Notes: a model not told the origin generated them from the letters alone. Numbered from the stretch's first letter, positions 1-13,302 are shown. The stretch is 64,000 nt of DNA from Hymenolepis diminuta (GCA_900708905.1 CAADRB010000027.1:1800115-1864114), one strand, 5' to 3'. Program-made: numbers and translations.

Positions 1-3000
1 CCATCTTATACCGAAATCCTAAGTAGCAAAGGTATTATCTTTATAAACGTTCAGCCTTTGAGTTGCAGGACCTTTATCTTCTTATTTAATCTACAGCGTC
101 TGGAAAACCATTGACAAAGTATTATTTCAGAGTGTACTAAGAAATATTACTATAGTGACGTAGTTTGCACCAGTGGCCACTTAACATTATAAGTAGCAAA
201 ACTAAAAGAAATGTATATTATACTATATATATATATTCTGTTAACTCCATCATAATGTGGTAAACGGAATAACCATCAAACAACAGGAGATATGTAAGAT
301 GAAGAGGAAAGTCCAAGAAGTTTTCAGCAAGGTGCACGAAGTCAGCCTACCAGTATCACCGGGATGGATCTCATAAGATAACTTAAGCTGGTTATACATT
401 GGAGATGTCTTTAGTTAGGAGAGAAGAGAGGCAATCTCAGATACTATTATTTGAGAGCAGACCGGTTGAGAATCGAAAAGTATATGAGCGTTCCTCTTTC
501 TCAATCTCATGATTGTGAAGTGTTAAATCATTTTTAAAACCTGAAATTGTCAAATATTCCACCTAAACTATTTATAATTTGAGCTATCTACATACTCTAT
601 TTGAAAATTCGTTCAAGACATTTAAACAATTGAGTTAGCGGCTAGAATATTCTTATAAAATAAAAATAGAGTCGAGTGCCCAGCTTAAATAAAATCGCTT
701 CATGGCTAGAACAGCAAATGATAAAAGGAACTCCCCTAAAACACAAGTCATCTTATAACGCAGAGATGAAATGGGCTGAAGGCCAATTAGAGGAAGAGAA
801 GGTAATTACAAACGATAGAGAAGAAAGAGAGAAAAGAGAGTGCACACAGCTTTCTCTCCCATAATATCTTAGGGAGGGCAAAATATTAAAGGTCGGTAGT
901 TAAATCCAAGACATTTGTTACTAGGCAATATTATGAGTCCACGCACGCAGACTACTATTACTCAATTTACGAAAGAAAAGAAGCCGTTGCTACTTTCTGC
1001 TACCAACAAGATTTTATGACAAAACGCAAGCCCCATGAGTAAAAATACTTCAATAACGTTAACTCAAATTACCTAAATTCGCCTACGCTATTTTCTTATA
1101 TCAGATGGTAATAGAAACCTCGAAGTTTCAGCTCCTCTCTGATCTGATTTTAGAAATTTGAATCTTTAAAAATTGACAATGCCGTGTCATAAGTATATGA
1201 TATTAAGCTATTAGAAATGATTATCGGATCGAATAACTAATAAGAAAATTAAAAAAGTGTCATTCATCTGCATAAAAATTCCATTAATTCCATCAAATAT
1301 AAGAATCTGGAATAGACTGGAAGCATATCATCAATTTAAAATCTTCTGTGTAAATTCTACTCCTAATTGATTTTGGGTTCTCCTATACTTATCAAAGTTA
1401 ATGGATTACCTAAAATTTGCTTTTTAACAATACTGACTGACTTAACATACTGAACAGGAAAAACTGCATTCTCCTCTGACTAGAAGCTTAGTCAGCTATA
1501 TAAGTGATCAGATCTCGGTTTCTTATTTCATTGACATAATGAGCATTAGAAATGCTTTTCTAGATTGTATTTATATTAAAGATAGATGAATTAGCTCATA
1601 TTTTCGCTGTTAGTAAGCCAAAATAAAACTATCAGCATACTTAGTGGCATAATTCGTATTCTGTGTAATTTATTACACAATATGCAGTTTGTTATAATAA
1701 TGGAATCGAAATAAAATTAATGATTTCAGCGACCATTAATGGTGAATTTCTGAGAGGGGTTTCAATAAGATCTTGATATTATTAAAGGAGGTTCAAAGAA
1801 GCTCCTTTCTGATTCGCTGTGTATTAGAATTGCTGGATGATAAGGATTTGAAACCTATCAATGTAATTCGTTGAGTTGAATGATCGTACTAACTTAAATA
1901 CGAACGAATGACATGGGAAAAGTTTATAACTTTAAATTAAAATTAGAGTAATAAACGCTGAAACCAACACAAAATGAAACAACTCAGAAAATCTCTGATA
2001 ACAGATCTCCGAACGTAAATTAATATCCGCGCGATCCACGATGGAGTATGAGTACAAAGTTACTGTTTTCAATCTACTATTAATCATTTTCACTTTTGTA
2101 ATATGATTTATCTAACAATCCCTTTACGAAAGTTAATAACCTTACTGCTGGATATGCTTAAGGGTGTCGACCATTTCAAGCAGAAATAACATATAAGCAG
2201 GCATATTCACATACTCCAATCAGAAAATACCCACCTATATTTAAGCCGGAATAGTCATAGAATTTTCATCTAACTATTTTATTTGTTGGACTGTCAAGGT
2301 GCTTTCTAATTATTCTAACATTACATATAGGGGAATGAAATGTCTTTAGGCAGTGGCTCAATCGTCTCATGACTTGTCGCAACACTTGTCCTATAAATCT
2401 CCCATCTACCCGCACTTGTTTCAGTAAACAGAACCAAAAGTGCACTCCAAGAGGGATAAGAACAAATTTTAACAAGCATTTCACAGAGGTTGGGCATTAA
2501 GCAACGCACACGTTAAAAAAGTTAGAAAAAGCAAATAGAAGGATTATTCATCACCATGACACAAGGTTAAAATTTGCCAATAAATTATGCCGGTTAGGAG
2601 AACACCCATCGTTTGACAGAGGATATTAATTAAACTTACTTATTTTGAGGCCGAGTGACTGAACTTACAAAATAAAGAGAAGTATTAAATAATAGAAAGG
2701 TCAACTGTAATGTATAGTTTGAATTTAAAATGAAACCGATAACAAATTTCTATGCTAAAACTGCAAAATAGGAAATTTAGCAGAGCAAATATTTCCAATT
2801 CATCTGAGAGGCCAATAATCGTTATCAGAGAGAAGCCAATATCTTTATCAAATACTGAATACTGTCGGTTATTAAATTCTCTCTCAAATATTTCAAAAAG
2901 AGGCTGATAATTATAAGTAAAGATAATTCCCAACTTATCAAAGCTATGCCTTAGTATTAAAAGAGAAATGTTATCGATACTGCGGTAAACCATTAGCGCT

Positions 3001-3608
3001 CCCTACTACTATTTGGAAGTTCACAGTATTTAGATGCCAGATCTAAAGCATGGGATGGATAAGCCCTAATCCTAGAGCCGCTTAATTAAAAGTAAAAGCA
3101 AGAATTCGAAAGAGTGACTGGGTTCGTCGTTATGATGCTTACAAAAGTGTGGAATATTTAAACAGAAAGGGGATCTCTAAGGTATACTCCAATTCCTAAG
3201 AAAGAATGTAAAAAAACGATGAGGAAAAAAGGCTTACTAATGAAATTTACTTAATTGTTTGACATTAATTTTTTTAATTATAATGCAAAATAAACTTTCA
3301 ATATTTAAGATTACCTCACGAAGTCCTTGTTCCTTTTTAAAAACTTCACAAAAAAACCTAATGCACAATTTTCGGGATATTGACCAGACCGCTTTCGCTT
3401 CGTCCCTAACCATATTTCATCTCTTAACAATCCCCTCAAAATAAGATGAAGGCGATAAATGATGCTCATGCAAAATTGGCTTTAAAGTTAATGTTTTTGC
3501 ACCTTAAAGCCTCATGAATAATGCTAATGCGAAAGTCTGACTCAAAACAACGAAAAAGGAATTCAATTAACTCAGTAACTTTTTAGCCAAAAGAGAAGGT
3601 TAACTTAC
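1..3608. other. Flank downstream of the last placed glypican exon
   Basis: AT-rich DNA with purine-rich plus strand, as in the glypican introns, so it is probably the next glypican intron. I searched the minus strand for the expected exon (W-x-x-L-P-x-x-x-C, then C-W) and found no convincing one. A short AT repeat lies at about 225-236. Nothing else was recognised. Confidence 0.5.
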
Positions 3609-3908
3609 ACGTTGTTTGGTTTCCTTAACCCATGACTGTAGAATAGCAATCCCCTGTTCAGCGAGAGAAACTGCGGGAAGGGGTCGGGTTTCGAAGGCAT
3701 GCGGTCTTGCATCACTTATAGACGGAGGGGAGGGTTGTTGATAGACACTTGGTGGGGGTCGGTAACGAGGCGAGGGAGGTAGCTGACGGCGAGAGCGTCG
3801 AAGATCCCCGTCGTAAGGCCATCGACCATCGGAATTGCCACCGACAATTGAACCCGTGTTTGGAATAGCTCCGCTGTGAGATGGAGCAGTTGAGCAATTG
3901 GACGTTAT
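3609..3908 (-). CDS. GPC: Glypican exon 6 (processing loop)
   Basis: Exactly 100 codons, phase 0 to phase 0; acceptor cattttttag and donor GTAAGT. It begins with the next conserved cysteine (SNCSTAP, equal to the vertebrate QGCGPP position), continues through a Pro/Ser/Arg-rich loop containing RRSRRQLPP, and ends with a helix (EQGIAILQSWVKETK) that corresponds to the vertebrate segment before FWSSLPSNVC. The loop is where vertebrate glypicans are cut by furin-like convertases. Confidence 0.82.
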
Positions 3909-6900
3909 CTAAAAAATGAAAAAGGAAGAAGATGAATTCTTTGTGATTTTACACGCACCCATATCCTAAAAAAGGAGGAGCAAAAAATGTACTCTGCACA
4001 CAGTGCAAACGGCAAATGAATGAGATTAACCAGGCAGTATTGTTACATAAGCATTATCAAATAAAGTTCACGTCGAATGCATGGACTAGATAAGAAGAGG
4101 CACAACTGTAATATAACAATTGCTGGAGAGAAAAGAAAACAAAATTGGGTGACTTATGTCTTTTAAAGTAAATTAATGAAGCAAATAAGTTATCCAAATA
4201 GAAACGGATAAAATCAGCTCAGATCTACATCATTAATCATACGCCGCGTTTCATACAATTTAGAACAATTCCAGTGAAAATAAGCACCATTCTTCTGTAT
4301 TTAAATGAATTAGAATTGGTATTTGAAATACGTGATCAAAAAATACAAACGGAGGCAGACTCCCGATCTTCAAAAATGGATGTTCTTTGTGATTACCATT
4401 CAACATCTCACATTTAGGGGAAAGCTTAGTGTTTTAAGATCGCTATCTCAAAATCCCTATTTTCTTTTCCCGGAATGCAAAGTTGACAGTTTTATTTCTT
4501 CCTGTCCAACTCATATTCTGAAAACAAATTGTAACAGATCTTAAGGATCTGACTGAATTCTTACCACAAATTCACAAATCAAAGAAATTCCATGGCTCTC
4601 CCCTTTCTCAGCGAAAAAACCAGAACTCAATTCCTATTAGTACACAATCACCATGCAGAATAAAATTTATATTATTTAATAAAGGGGGAGATGGCTAGAT
4701 GAAAATAAGGAGCCCCTGCCATTTCCAATAAAAATAGAGTTCCTCACTTGCTTTAAAACGGTATGTGGATTAAAAGGAAGATGACTAAAGCCAACATGTT
4801 CCTTCGAAAACCCAATAAAGGGAAAATATCAAAAGCCCTGTCGCAAAGATGACCCGTTCCATCTTTCTGACAAGAGGATCCACAAGACGCGTTTGTCCTC
4901 AAGTCGGACTACAGACAGTCTCACCCTTATCCTTCTAAATATAGCCCCTCCCTTCTCTTCAGTATTGTCCTGAAGTTGTGCGACCGGCCGATATTTGACT
5001 GACTGACCAACCAACTACTATACTACCTCTCACTTCCCTCACACCCATACCTAAGTAGTCAGGCTGACCGGTCTAGTACATACGAAATGTGGCGAGATAT
5101 AAACAGTTTAGGCCGTGGGTGCGTAAATGGCAGAAAGGCATCACAGTTGTTGCTTTCAATCCTCCTCCTTATTATGTGCTACCGCCGATACCGCTGCCAT
5201 GCTTGATGTTTGATGTACCATAGACTCCCATCAGACAGTTGTCCACCAACTTCGAGACAAGAATTAAATGAAATGGGAAGTGACGAAGTGCGGTACGAGT
5301 TCCCATGTAAATCACATAATTATATTAATGTCATTTTTCATGGTTTTGACAAATATCTCTATCTCGTCGAAAGTGTTTGCTGCAATGGTATGAGTAATAA
5401 TAAAAATTGATGCTGGGGAGATGAAAGGTAGAAGAAAGCATCTTTGGGATACAAGAACAACCCAAACGTTGTCATAGAAATCCGGGGTTTCAGGTAATGA
5501 CAACAATCAACCAAGTTTTTGCTGCATAACCATTCTCCATTATTTATCCGTGATTGGGGTTATTTCACCCAGTAGATATGCATCTTTAATATGCGTAAAC
5601 AATAGCGATACTGGTCGAGTACCCGTGAGTCTTTCTACACCAACCACTTTTTAAGCTACAAAATAGATCAAAAACTTTGAGCTCCTTTTTAATTAAGTTA
5701 CAATGTAATCCACAACCGGGAAACCAGAGGAATTTCAATGATCTTACAAAAAGGTGCTTTAAAGAAACGCCCAAAAATAGCAAAATAAAAATAACATTTC
5801 CAACATGAGAAAAGTAAATTTTGTGAAAATAAAGTTGCGAGAAGCTACTCTTCTCTTATACCCCAAATGAATATATACTTAATCTACTGAAGATATCTAA
5901 GAATGCATGAAAATCGCAAGAAACTGATTGATATTCTTAAAATTGCTGAAATGAAGGATGTAATGAGGAAAGCGGTGAAACTAATTTGGCAGCTTGTAAA
6001 GATTTAGCTTGACAAAATTTTGAAAATAAGACAAACAAAATAAAATACATCTACTAAGACTTTAAATCATTGTTATATTTAAGTTAGATTAAAAATATGA
6101 AAACAAATTTATTTAATTATTATTAGTATAGTATAATAATTAAAAATTATCTAAATTAGAGAGACGAGTCCAAATTCATCGAATGCAATAATCATATAAT
6201 GACGTTACCCAGGAGGTCGGAAGGGAATTCAATAAAATACATTCACCACATAGTAATGAAACTTATATTTGAAATAATTACGGCAGATAAACAATACCTA
6301 TAGATGTAAGATTTGATATGAAGTTAATTTCATCTATAAAGGAAAGGTTGTAGAGAGATGAATGGGACATGGAGAAGACAAAATTGTGCATACACATTTA
6401 ACGTTAGACGTAATATTGTAAGAACAGGAAGACAGACACAAGTATGTATGGATGACAGCAGTTAGTGGGCATCCGAAAGGTCAAGAGCGGGTGCGAATTG
6501 TAAGCTGCAAAATTATGTCTACTTTAAAAATAGAACGCTTGTAGTTAGTTTTGACAGCTATGTGAAATTGGAAATACCAATCCAACATCGAATTCTTCAC
6601 ACACATTCTAGATAAAAGTCACCAAGAAAATTTATCAAAAAATAATTAAGAAGGCCTACAGAATGGCACAGAGTAATAAAATTGAAACAATTAATAAAAT
6701 CACCCTCACCCTCTTGGGTGTTATTTTAGATTCCGAAGAGCCTCGAAACCTTTCAGAGTGTGTAGACATCTAGTATTGAAATCAGTAAGTTCCAACCAAA
6801 CTACTGAACATGATAATGATGATCGCTTAAATAAAAAGGCTCGTAAAATTAAAGTAGTTCAGTTCTTTGAGCCTTATGTCTCACGCAAAAGAGTGTCTAT

Positions 6901-9900
6901 CTATTCGCTCAGAATACTAACAGGCAAGCGACTTGACTACCAAAGGTCTTAACAACAACCCAGCTATAACCTAGGGGATTGTTGTGCAGAAATGACTAAT
7001 CTTTATGATTTCCGGAATAGTTCATCGTATTATTCTCAGAAGAAAATAAACCCCAAGTGAAAAAGAGTTGGATTATACAAAACCTACAAAACACATTCTT
7101 ATTCTACTCGCTAAGATTCAAAGCCCTAAATTTACTAATCCTCAACAAAATTCTGTTGCTTCCAGTAGCAAGAATTTACAGAATAAATATTGCACTTAAC
7201 CAGAGCAAAGAGCTCACCTCTTGTTCATGCATAGTGTAGACGGATTTCAAATTCATAATGGCATCGGTAAGGTGCATTTGAAGTGGCCGGTGAACTTTGG
7301 GGAACTTGTCTAATAACTCCATAACCTCTTGCAGAGCATCTAAAGAAGGAAAAAAAATGGAATGGATAAGGTAAGTAGGCTGCAATGAGCAATTAATAAT
7401 TCTTTAGATATTGGAATTGTTAACCTGAGGCCGAAAAAGTCAACTGTCAAAATCTTAAAGCATAATATAATCGGCCCAGAAAAGAGAACATAAATCCATC
7501 GACGATTTACGGTATGCCCATTCTAAAGCTACACAAGCTCATCAGAATGAAACCAGAGGCAAAAGAGAGCCGGATGACGAAATATAAAAGGGAACCGATA
7601 AATACTACGGCATGATTTTCAGGTGGATATCTAGAAGGCAAATTTTTGGACAAGTAGATTCTGCGTTAAACGTTCAAATGAGAAATCACATACTTAAGGC
7701 CCTAGCCCTTAATCTTACATCCTATATAATGACAGTCAACGAAATGTGGAAACACATGTTAAAAATGTATGTAAGGATCAGAGAGGCGTTATACCATAAG
7801 AAAAGGAATTAGGAACTGATCGACCGATTATTGCAAACATAAAAATAGCTGACTATTCTGAAAGTAAATGCATTTAACCGAAAATATGATTCCAGTAAGG
7901 TCGCTGTAAAACGAATCTATAAAGTAAAGTCGTTAGAAGAACTTATCTCTAAGTTCAGATTCCTTACATACCAATAATCACTATAAAATTCCCCCTCGAG
8001 TTATGCTGTTAGAGTCATATAAACCATTATCATCATGCTATTAAAATGATAGAATCAACCATCGAAATAAACCAGACGGTCCATTAGCATTAAACTTAGT
8101 GAAAAAAAATTTGCCATGAATCTAGAATACAAATAATGGAATTTGAATTTTAAAATATAACAATCCAAATAAAAAAGCAACTAATGTAGAGGTCCATTGA
8201 TACCCTGACATTATTTTCAACCTCTAATCGAGCCCCTTCCTTTCAGCGTTTATGGAACTATTTAATATTGGTCGATTTCGATTACTTACCAACGATAAAA
8301 ATGGTTAATTATTCTGCCTGCAATTAGTTATAACAATCGTTATAATTAAGGCCGTGCACCATCATCAAAATAGACTAGATTTCGGAGAAGGGAACCAATT
8401 CCAAATTTCTAATCGAAAGAAATCTACATTTGCCTATACCCAAAACTGGATCAAAAAATGTTATCTAAGGCCTCACGGCCACACACTGATGAATGATGTA
8501 ACATTTACAGAAATAACCCGCATTCCTAAACCAGAGGGAAGTGAATACCTTCATTTATGATGGGACGCATAAAGGCCGCCGAAAAGAGGGCTAGAAACAA
8601 CGTCAAAATCTGCGAAAAAAAGTGGCAATGCTCCAAAAAACTGGGAAATTCCACCAATATGCCTGTGTGCCAATGTGCATAGAAAGGTAATATTTCTAGC
8701 TAACTGAATGGGATATAATTCAATAAAAACCGCGGATTATGCCCCAAGAACGTGTGATTTATTCGCTTTTCGGATTAAATATGAATCTGAGATATTTATA
8801 AGTAATCGAATTATCTGGCAGCCTTACATATGGAATAGACAAATGATAGTTAACAATAAGGGGGGAGGGGGGGGGGAGGGTGCTTCTCATATACGATCCA
8901 AACGTCTAAGATACAATGATATTCTTGAGAAGAGAAGTATTGATCGAAAAGAGATTGAAGAAACGATAGTCCTTTTTTAGGTAAAGCCATTGTAGGAGAA
9001 ATTCACAAAACCATACAAAATAATTAGTTTAGAAAGTGACTCATTAATTCTTGATAGAAGTCTTTATCATGAGAAGATGGAAATAAAGATAGCTTATCTC
9101 ATTTCGAATAAATTAATTGTAAAGCAATTCAAAGAGGAAGGAAATGTAGAAACAATACATTAATCAAATTAATAAAACTCGAAATCCACAATTAGTGGTA
9201 AGATAAACTATTTTAGGGATCAATATACCATGTAGCAACCAGACCCAGTTCGATAAGAGTTTAAACTGATATCAGTGACACTATATTGTCAAAACACTAA
9301 GAGATGACAATTGTTTTTTTTTGAAGCACGGAACATATTTAAAGCACTATGCTCCACTATCGGTCAAAACCAGTTCCGTCAACTCTTGTGCCATCTAAAA
9401 TTCGGCAGCAACGAAGCCGAAATGGTGTATTAAGTCAAAGAAGACAGCGGATCCTGCAATGTTATTTTTTCCACAGTGGCGGCTTTACAGAATGATGTGT
9501 ATTGTGCATGTGATATCGACGAGACACAGAAGAGTTGGTGGGTGAGAAAAAAGTAGTGCTAACACACTGGATAGCGGCCAGCAACACAAATTTTGTTTCT
9601 CCTCGTGCAAGAAGAGATATGCTGCGTCTTTATGCAAAAAAGAGGGAAACCCTATTGGCCTAAGTTCCAAATCATTATAATGCCTAAGAGGTGTACCTCA
9701 CTAATCAAAACAGAAGAACTGACAAAATATGGAAGAAATCAGTAGTGATAAACAGTCCTACTCCGAGACGAAACGAACATTTATCTCTTCGTGATATTAG
9801 GCGCCCAACATACCTTTTTGCAAACTTCAGTAGTATGGCGAAGATTTTAAATAGTTTACTACTTAACTTTACTATTGCCATTAATCATGGTAATTCAAAA

Positions 9901-12900
9901 AAACCTACAAACTTAAGAAATCATCTGAGTAAAGCGGACAGTAAACAGCTCAAGTAAGATATGAAACAGCGGGGAAGGGGGGAGGTGGGATTACCAAGAA
10001 GCAATTAAGGAAGGTAGGAATTCAAGAGTCTCACTTTATTATATTTGTGTGAGGATAAAGGTATTCATATTCCCATAAGGGATAATATACTAGAGTTCAA
10101 ATTTATGTATTTGGCTCTCATGTTTACGGGCGACATCATATCTATGATATTCAAAGTTCATTGACCGGTTCATTTTATTTTGTGGTTAGTCATACCACCC
10201 CAATTCTTTTTTACTTTCCAAGAGCACGTAGATGAGACAGAAAAAAATTTTTAATCACTCGAACGGCAACAATTGTCATATCTCATCTAAAAGAACTATT
10301 AGTGTTCGTTAAGTAATGGTTGGGGAAGCGCTGAAAATAGATATCCAAATTTCATCCATAAACAAGGACAATCGGACTCAGTAAATAATAATGACGTTAA
10401 TGTCATGCCAACTTACAGACTGGGTTAAAGTATACTATACAACTGAATCCACTACAAGTGTCTTCCAATCGCCTTCAAAGCTAAGCTCAAATTGAATTTA
10501 TAGATCCAAATATGTCAAGTCATGAATGTCTCAAGGACAATGAGGTACCAGTCACAGATCGAGCTCCTGAAAGATCAACATATGCATGTTGAAAGTTGCG
10601 GTCAATAATTAATCATTTTTATTGACCAAAATTGATAATAGAGAGGCTACTATCAGTCCAGTTTGATCCTTCAATTTTTCTCAAAACTCATCGTAAAATG
10701 CGCTACGTAGTCAGAGCTAAACATCTACAAGAGCCACGTCAGTCAATAACGGTGGATAGTCACATTTGAGCACCCACGAAGATGTGCAAACCAAATGGTA
10801 TGGTTATCGGACGAGACAAAAACACATTTTCAAAGTAAAGTTGGAAGGAGGGAGGCAGATAACCCCCTATTAGATAAAGGAAATGGAGTTAGGAAGTGAC
10901 CAGACATCCCTGGTATTAACGTCACCAGCCAAAATTTATTACATTGGCTAGACGCCTTGATTTCCCAGCCAGATTTTCAACTCCTCCCCCTTTGCTCTTC
11001 AAACGAAATGAATATTACTCCTTTATCCAGAAGCCTGGTATCTCACATTTCAAAAAATCAGTAGAATCTTTATCGTTTTATCAGATATTCGTCTACAGTC
11101 GCCTAAAAGTAGCAGATGTTCTCAATATAGCCATTTTCAATTATGTTCTGTTAAAGCAATTCTTAATTTGAATACTTATTTACATTCATATAAGTTTTGG
11201 AACAAAACACATACACAATGGAATAAAACTAACTTATACAATCATTAGGAAGACCGTTTTATTACTATCAAATGCATCGGGAGAAAGGTGTTTGGAACAC
11301 TAAAAAAGAAGAAATGGAGCCAGATTACCAATACTATATTATGTGAAACAGGGGAAAACTTGCAGCAGGTACTGCTGTTGCCACAAATAAAAGGAAAATT
11401 ATATTATTATGATAGCTATTTTTATTGGGAAAAAGAGTAAATGGAACTTACTGATAAATCTCTTCCAAATAGGACCCAAAGTGAGTTGTTGTGGTGTGCA
11501 GATTTCAGCCAACTGATTACAAGAAGATTCACAGATCGTCGCTGTCATAACACCAGCACAGAGGCTGCAGAATCGAAGACGATGATATTCCGCAAAACAT
11601 TCCCGTGGTGGATGTATCTATGTGTGAGAGAGGGCAATATTTAAATGGGAGAAATTGGCAGCTATGAGAGTAGAGTAGAGTAAAGAACTTCTTTAATAGC
11701 TTTTCATCACTCAATACTCTAGTCAGAGTTGAGAAAACATTTAAAAGAACTAACTTCATGTAGATGAAAAGGTTCTTTGAAGTTCCACATTCGATCTACC
11801 TCATATGGTCAAGTTCTAAACTTTTAGCAATGGGTTTCACACTTGAATTAACAGAGTTAACAATTTGTAAACAATCCCGAAAAAAAAACAAAAATTAATG
11901 GTCGAAACAACTTTTAGTCTGTAAATTAACACGGAATTTATCAAAGTGAAACACAAACCCTTCTCTTAATACCCAAAATCGGTAACTTATGTCCTTTTGA
12001 ATCATTGAGTGAAAGAGAGACTTAATTTTCTTGGCCTAAAAAAGCTTCTAATTTTGTTTTAGAGAAAGAGCTCAAAGTTAGTCATTAAAGAGCACTCGTT
12101 CTGTCTTCTCACCTCTTATAACCGATCATCACAATATTCCTGTTAACATATTTCGAACCGTACTGATAGATGAACTGACCGTGTAGGTAATAAGTGTCTC
12201 GTCTGGATTGAATAACTGGAGATAGCATTGAAAAATTCCAAATAAATCATAATTAAACATCAAAATTTTAATTCAGCAGAATTCTTTCAGGGAAATAACC
12301 CCAATATTGTTGATTATTAATAAAGCGGTAAATCGAAAAAAATTGATTCTTAAGTCAAGGTGATCTCTTCCAAAAGAGCCTCATAGTAAATAGGACAAAT
12401 AAAGAAAAATAAAAATAAACTTAAGGCTAGCTATAGTAATGAACCTGAAAGGATTTATTTAAATATGAGAAGAAAACAGTTCACGATATTTCACACCTCC
12501 AAATTGAAATGAAGGACTCAATTTACTTACAGTTATAGAAGCTGCAACTAGAGTTTCTCTAGCAAAAGCCATGGCATTAATAGCAGTCCGAATTGGTGGA
12601 AAAGCTTCCATAGTCATATTTGTGATAATTGAGGGGATTCGAAGGAAGGGTTGTTTCAATCTCAACGCATCTACAACACATTTTGTATGTGCATCCGTAT
12701 TATTTGTACTCAGGAGAATTTGAGTCACTCTCACTAGCAATTCATCAAAAAATGCTGTAACCAGTCGAGAAAGGTCATCCAGATTTCCCGATATGTAGGA
12801 TTGAATTGTAGTGAAGAAATTTATGAAAAATTGTTCATGCGGTTGGAATTTGTAAGTAAAATCTCGACGGAGCTGACTATGCAATTGTTCCATAGTTGTA

Positions 12901-13302
12901 CCGAGAGTATCAATAACGAATGCTAAATAAGGAAGGAGTAATAAAGGTCTATCAAAACTTACTTTTCAAAGTGATAGTGTCGTTTCGAAAATTTTCTGCA
13001 TTAGTTTGTAGAAGGTTTTTTAATATTCTTCGAACTTCGTGTTCACTGGCTTCAGACATCCCCATTAACATTTCATGTGTACAACAGGAATCACCACCAC
13101 CACAAACGTTTTCGTCAACTAAAAGAGAGAAAATGAAATAAAGAAAGAAGGACATACATCTCCGATTAGCTATAACTCGATTTCCAACATAAGAATGCCA
13201 TTGACTTTGTATTGCTGGACAATTAGATCCACCATAGGATAGAGCTGATTGCAAGAGGGAGAAAATGAGAATAATACTGATTAGACTCGTTCGTAGGATC
13301 AT
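3609..13302 (-). CDS. GPC: Glypican gene, six exons, 3' end not found
   Basis: Glypicans are GPI-anchored heparan sulfate proteoglycans that present Wnt, Hedgehog, FGF and BMP ligands at the cell surface. Six minus-strand exons join with matching phases: 13302-13158, 13118-12963, 12922-12531, 11617-11452, 7339-7218, 3908-3609 (1281 nt, 427 codons). The N-terminus is a clear signal peptide. Twelve of the family's fourteen conserved cysteines are visible in order (SNC, NVC, SCC, TKC, REC, RFCSLC, TIC, SSC, EIC, SNC). The blocks line up with vertebrate GPC4/GPC6, including the conserved DAIMN motif. N-glycosylation sequons occur at NDT, NNT, NMT and NCS. The first two introns are only 39 and 40 nt, the later ones 0.9 to 4.1 kb. 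Missing: the last two cysteines, Ser-Gly attachment sites and GPI signal, so the gene probably continues past the left edge. Identity is very likely; the class within the family is unresolved. Confidence 0.9.
3909..7217 (-). other. GPC: Glypican intron 5
   Basis: 3.3-kb intron bounded by GTGAGC and TTTTTTAG. It contains a moderately GC-richer patch at about 4.83-5.3 kb but no exon that fits the phase-0 junction. No RNA gene or repeat was recognised. Confidence 0.7.
7218..7339 (-). CDS. GPC: Glypican exon 5
   Basis: 122 nt, phase 1 to phase 0; acceptor tccttctttag and donor GTGAGC. With exon 4 it reads FINALQEVMELLDKF and then LTDAIMNLKS, matching the highly conserved vertebrate ISDAIMNMQ segment. 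Confidence 0.88.
7340..11451 (-). other. GPC: Glypican intron 4
   Basis: 4.1-kb intron. It holds a G-rich tract at 8860-8880 and another G-rich patch near 9970-9988. Open frames here (up to 90 codons) have no splice context or recognisable motifs, and I see no gene in it. Confidence 0.7.
8860..8880 (+). repeat. Poly-G tract, possible G-quadruplex
   Basis: Runs of 6, 10 and 3 guanines separated by single adenines, in the fourth glypican intron. On the glypican transcript this is a C-rich tract. Confidence 0.8.
11452..11617 (-). CDS. GPC: Glypican exon 4 (central cysteine cluster)
   Basis: 166 nt, phase 0 to phase 1; acceptor cacacatag, donor GTAAGT. It encodes six cysteines in the order REC, RFCSLC, TIC, SSC, EIC, spaced as in the vertebrate CTHALLKMIYCSHCRG and KPCYNYCSN block, and ends with W-K-R-F-I, matching the vertebrate EWNNFID segment. 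The open frame here is shorter than 80 codons, so it is easy to miss without homology. Confidence 0.9.
12531..12922 (-). CDS. GPC: Glypican exon 3 (helical core)
   Basis: 392 nt, from phase 1 to phase 0, after a 40-nt intron and ending at GTAAGT. It encodes the long helical part of the core protein, including a match to the family's F-x-x-L-F-x-x-L-x-x-Y-x-x-G pattern (FFTTIQSYISGNLDDL), the conserved cysteine TKCV and the F-A-R-E-T-L-V-A-A stretch that corresponds to the vertebrate ALVAARTF block. Confidence 0.88.
12963..13118 (-). CDS. GPC: Glypican exon 2 (N-terminal Cys-rich part)
   Basis: Pyrimidine-rich acceptor (ctctcttttag) and GTAAGT donor; phase 1 to phase 1, 156 nt. It encodes NVCGGGDSCCTHEM, which is the glypican C-x(n)-CC motif, followed by a helical stretch with an N-glycosylation site (NDT). 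Joined to exon 1 it gives an uninterrupted frame. Confidence 0.88.
13158..13302 (-). CDS. GPC: Glypican exon 1 (signal peptide)
   Basis: Starts with ATG at 13302 and encodes about 22 residues typical of a signal peptide (M-I-L-R followed by an Ile/Leu/Phe-rich core ending near SALSYGG), then the first conserved cysteine (SNC). It ends in phase 1 at a GTATGT donor. The first intron is 39 nt. No other in-frame ATG upstream is needed, because the signal peptide begins here. Confidence 0.85.

Noticed and set aside
2266..2509. Two overlapping minus-strand frames resembling glypican C-terminal blocks (MPNLCEM and GQVLRQVMRRL)
   Set aside because: The resemblance needs a frame change. No AG acceptor exists upstream of the first block within its open stretch, and the phase does not fit the end of exon 6. 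Likely coincidence.
2685..2993. 102-codon minus-strand frame
   Set aside because: Phe/Ile/Leu-rich translation of AT-rich DNA with no motif, no splice context and ordinary length for chance.
8708..8980. 90-codon plus-strand frame across the poly-G tract
   Set aside because: It lies within a glypican intron on the opposite strand and translates the G run into poly-Gly. No homology was recognised.
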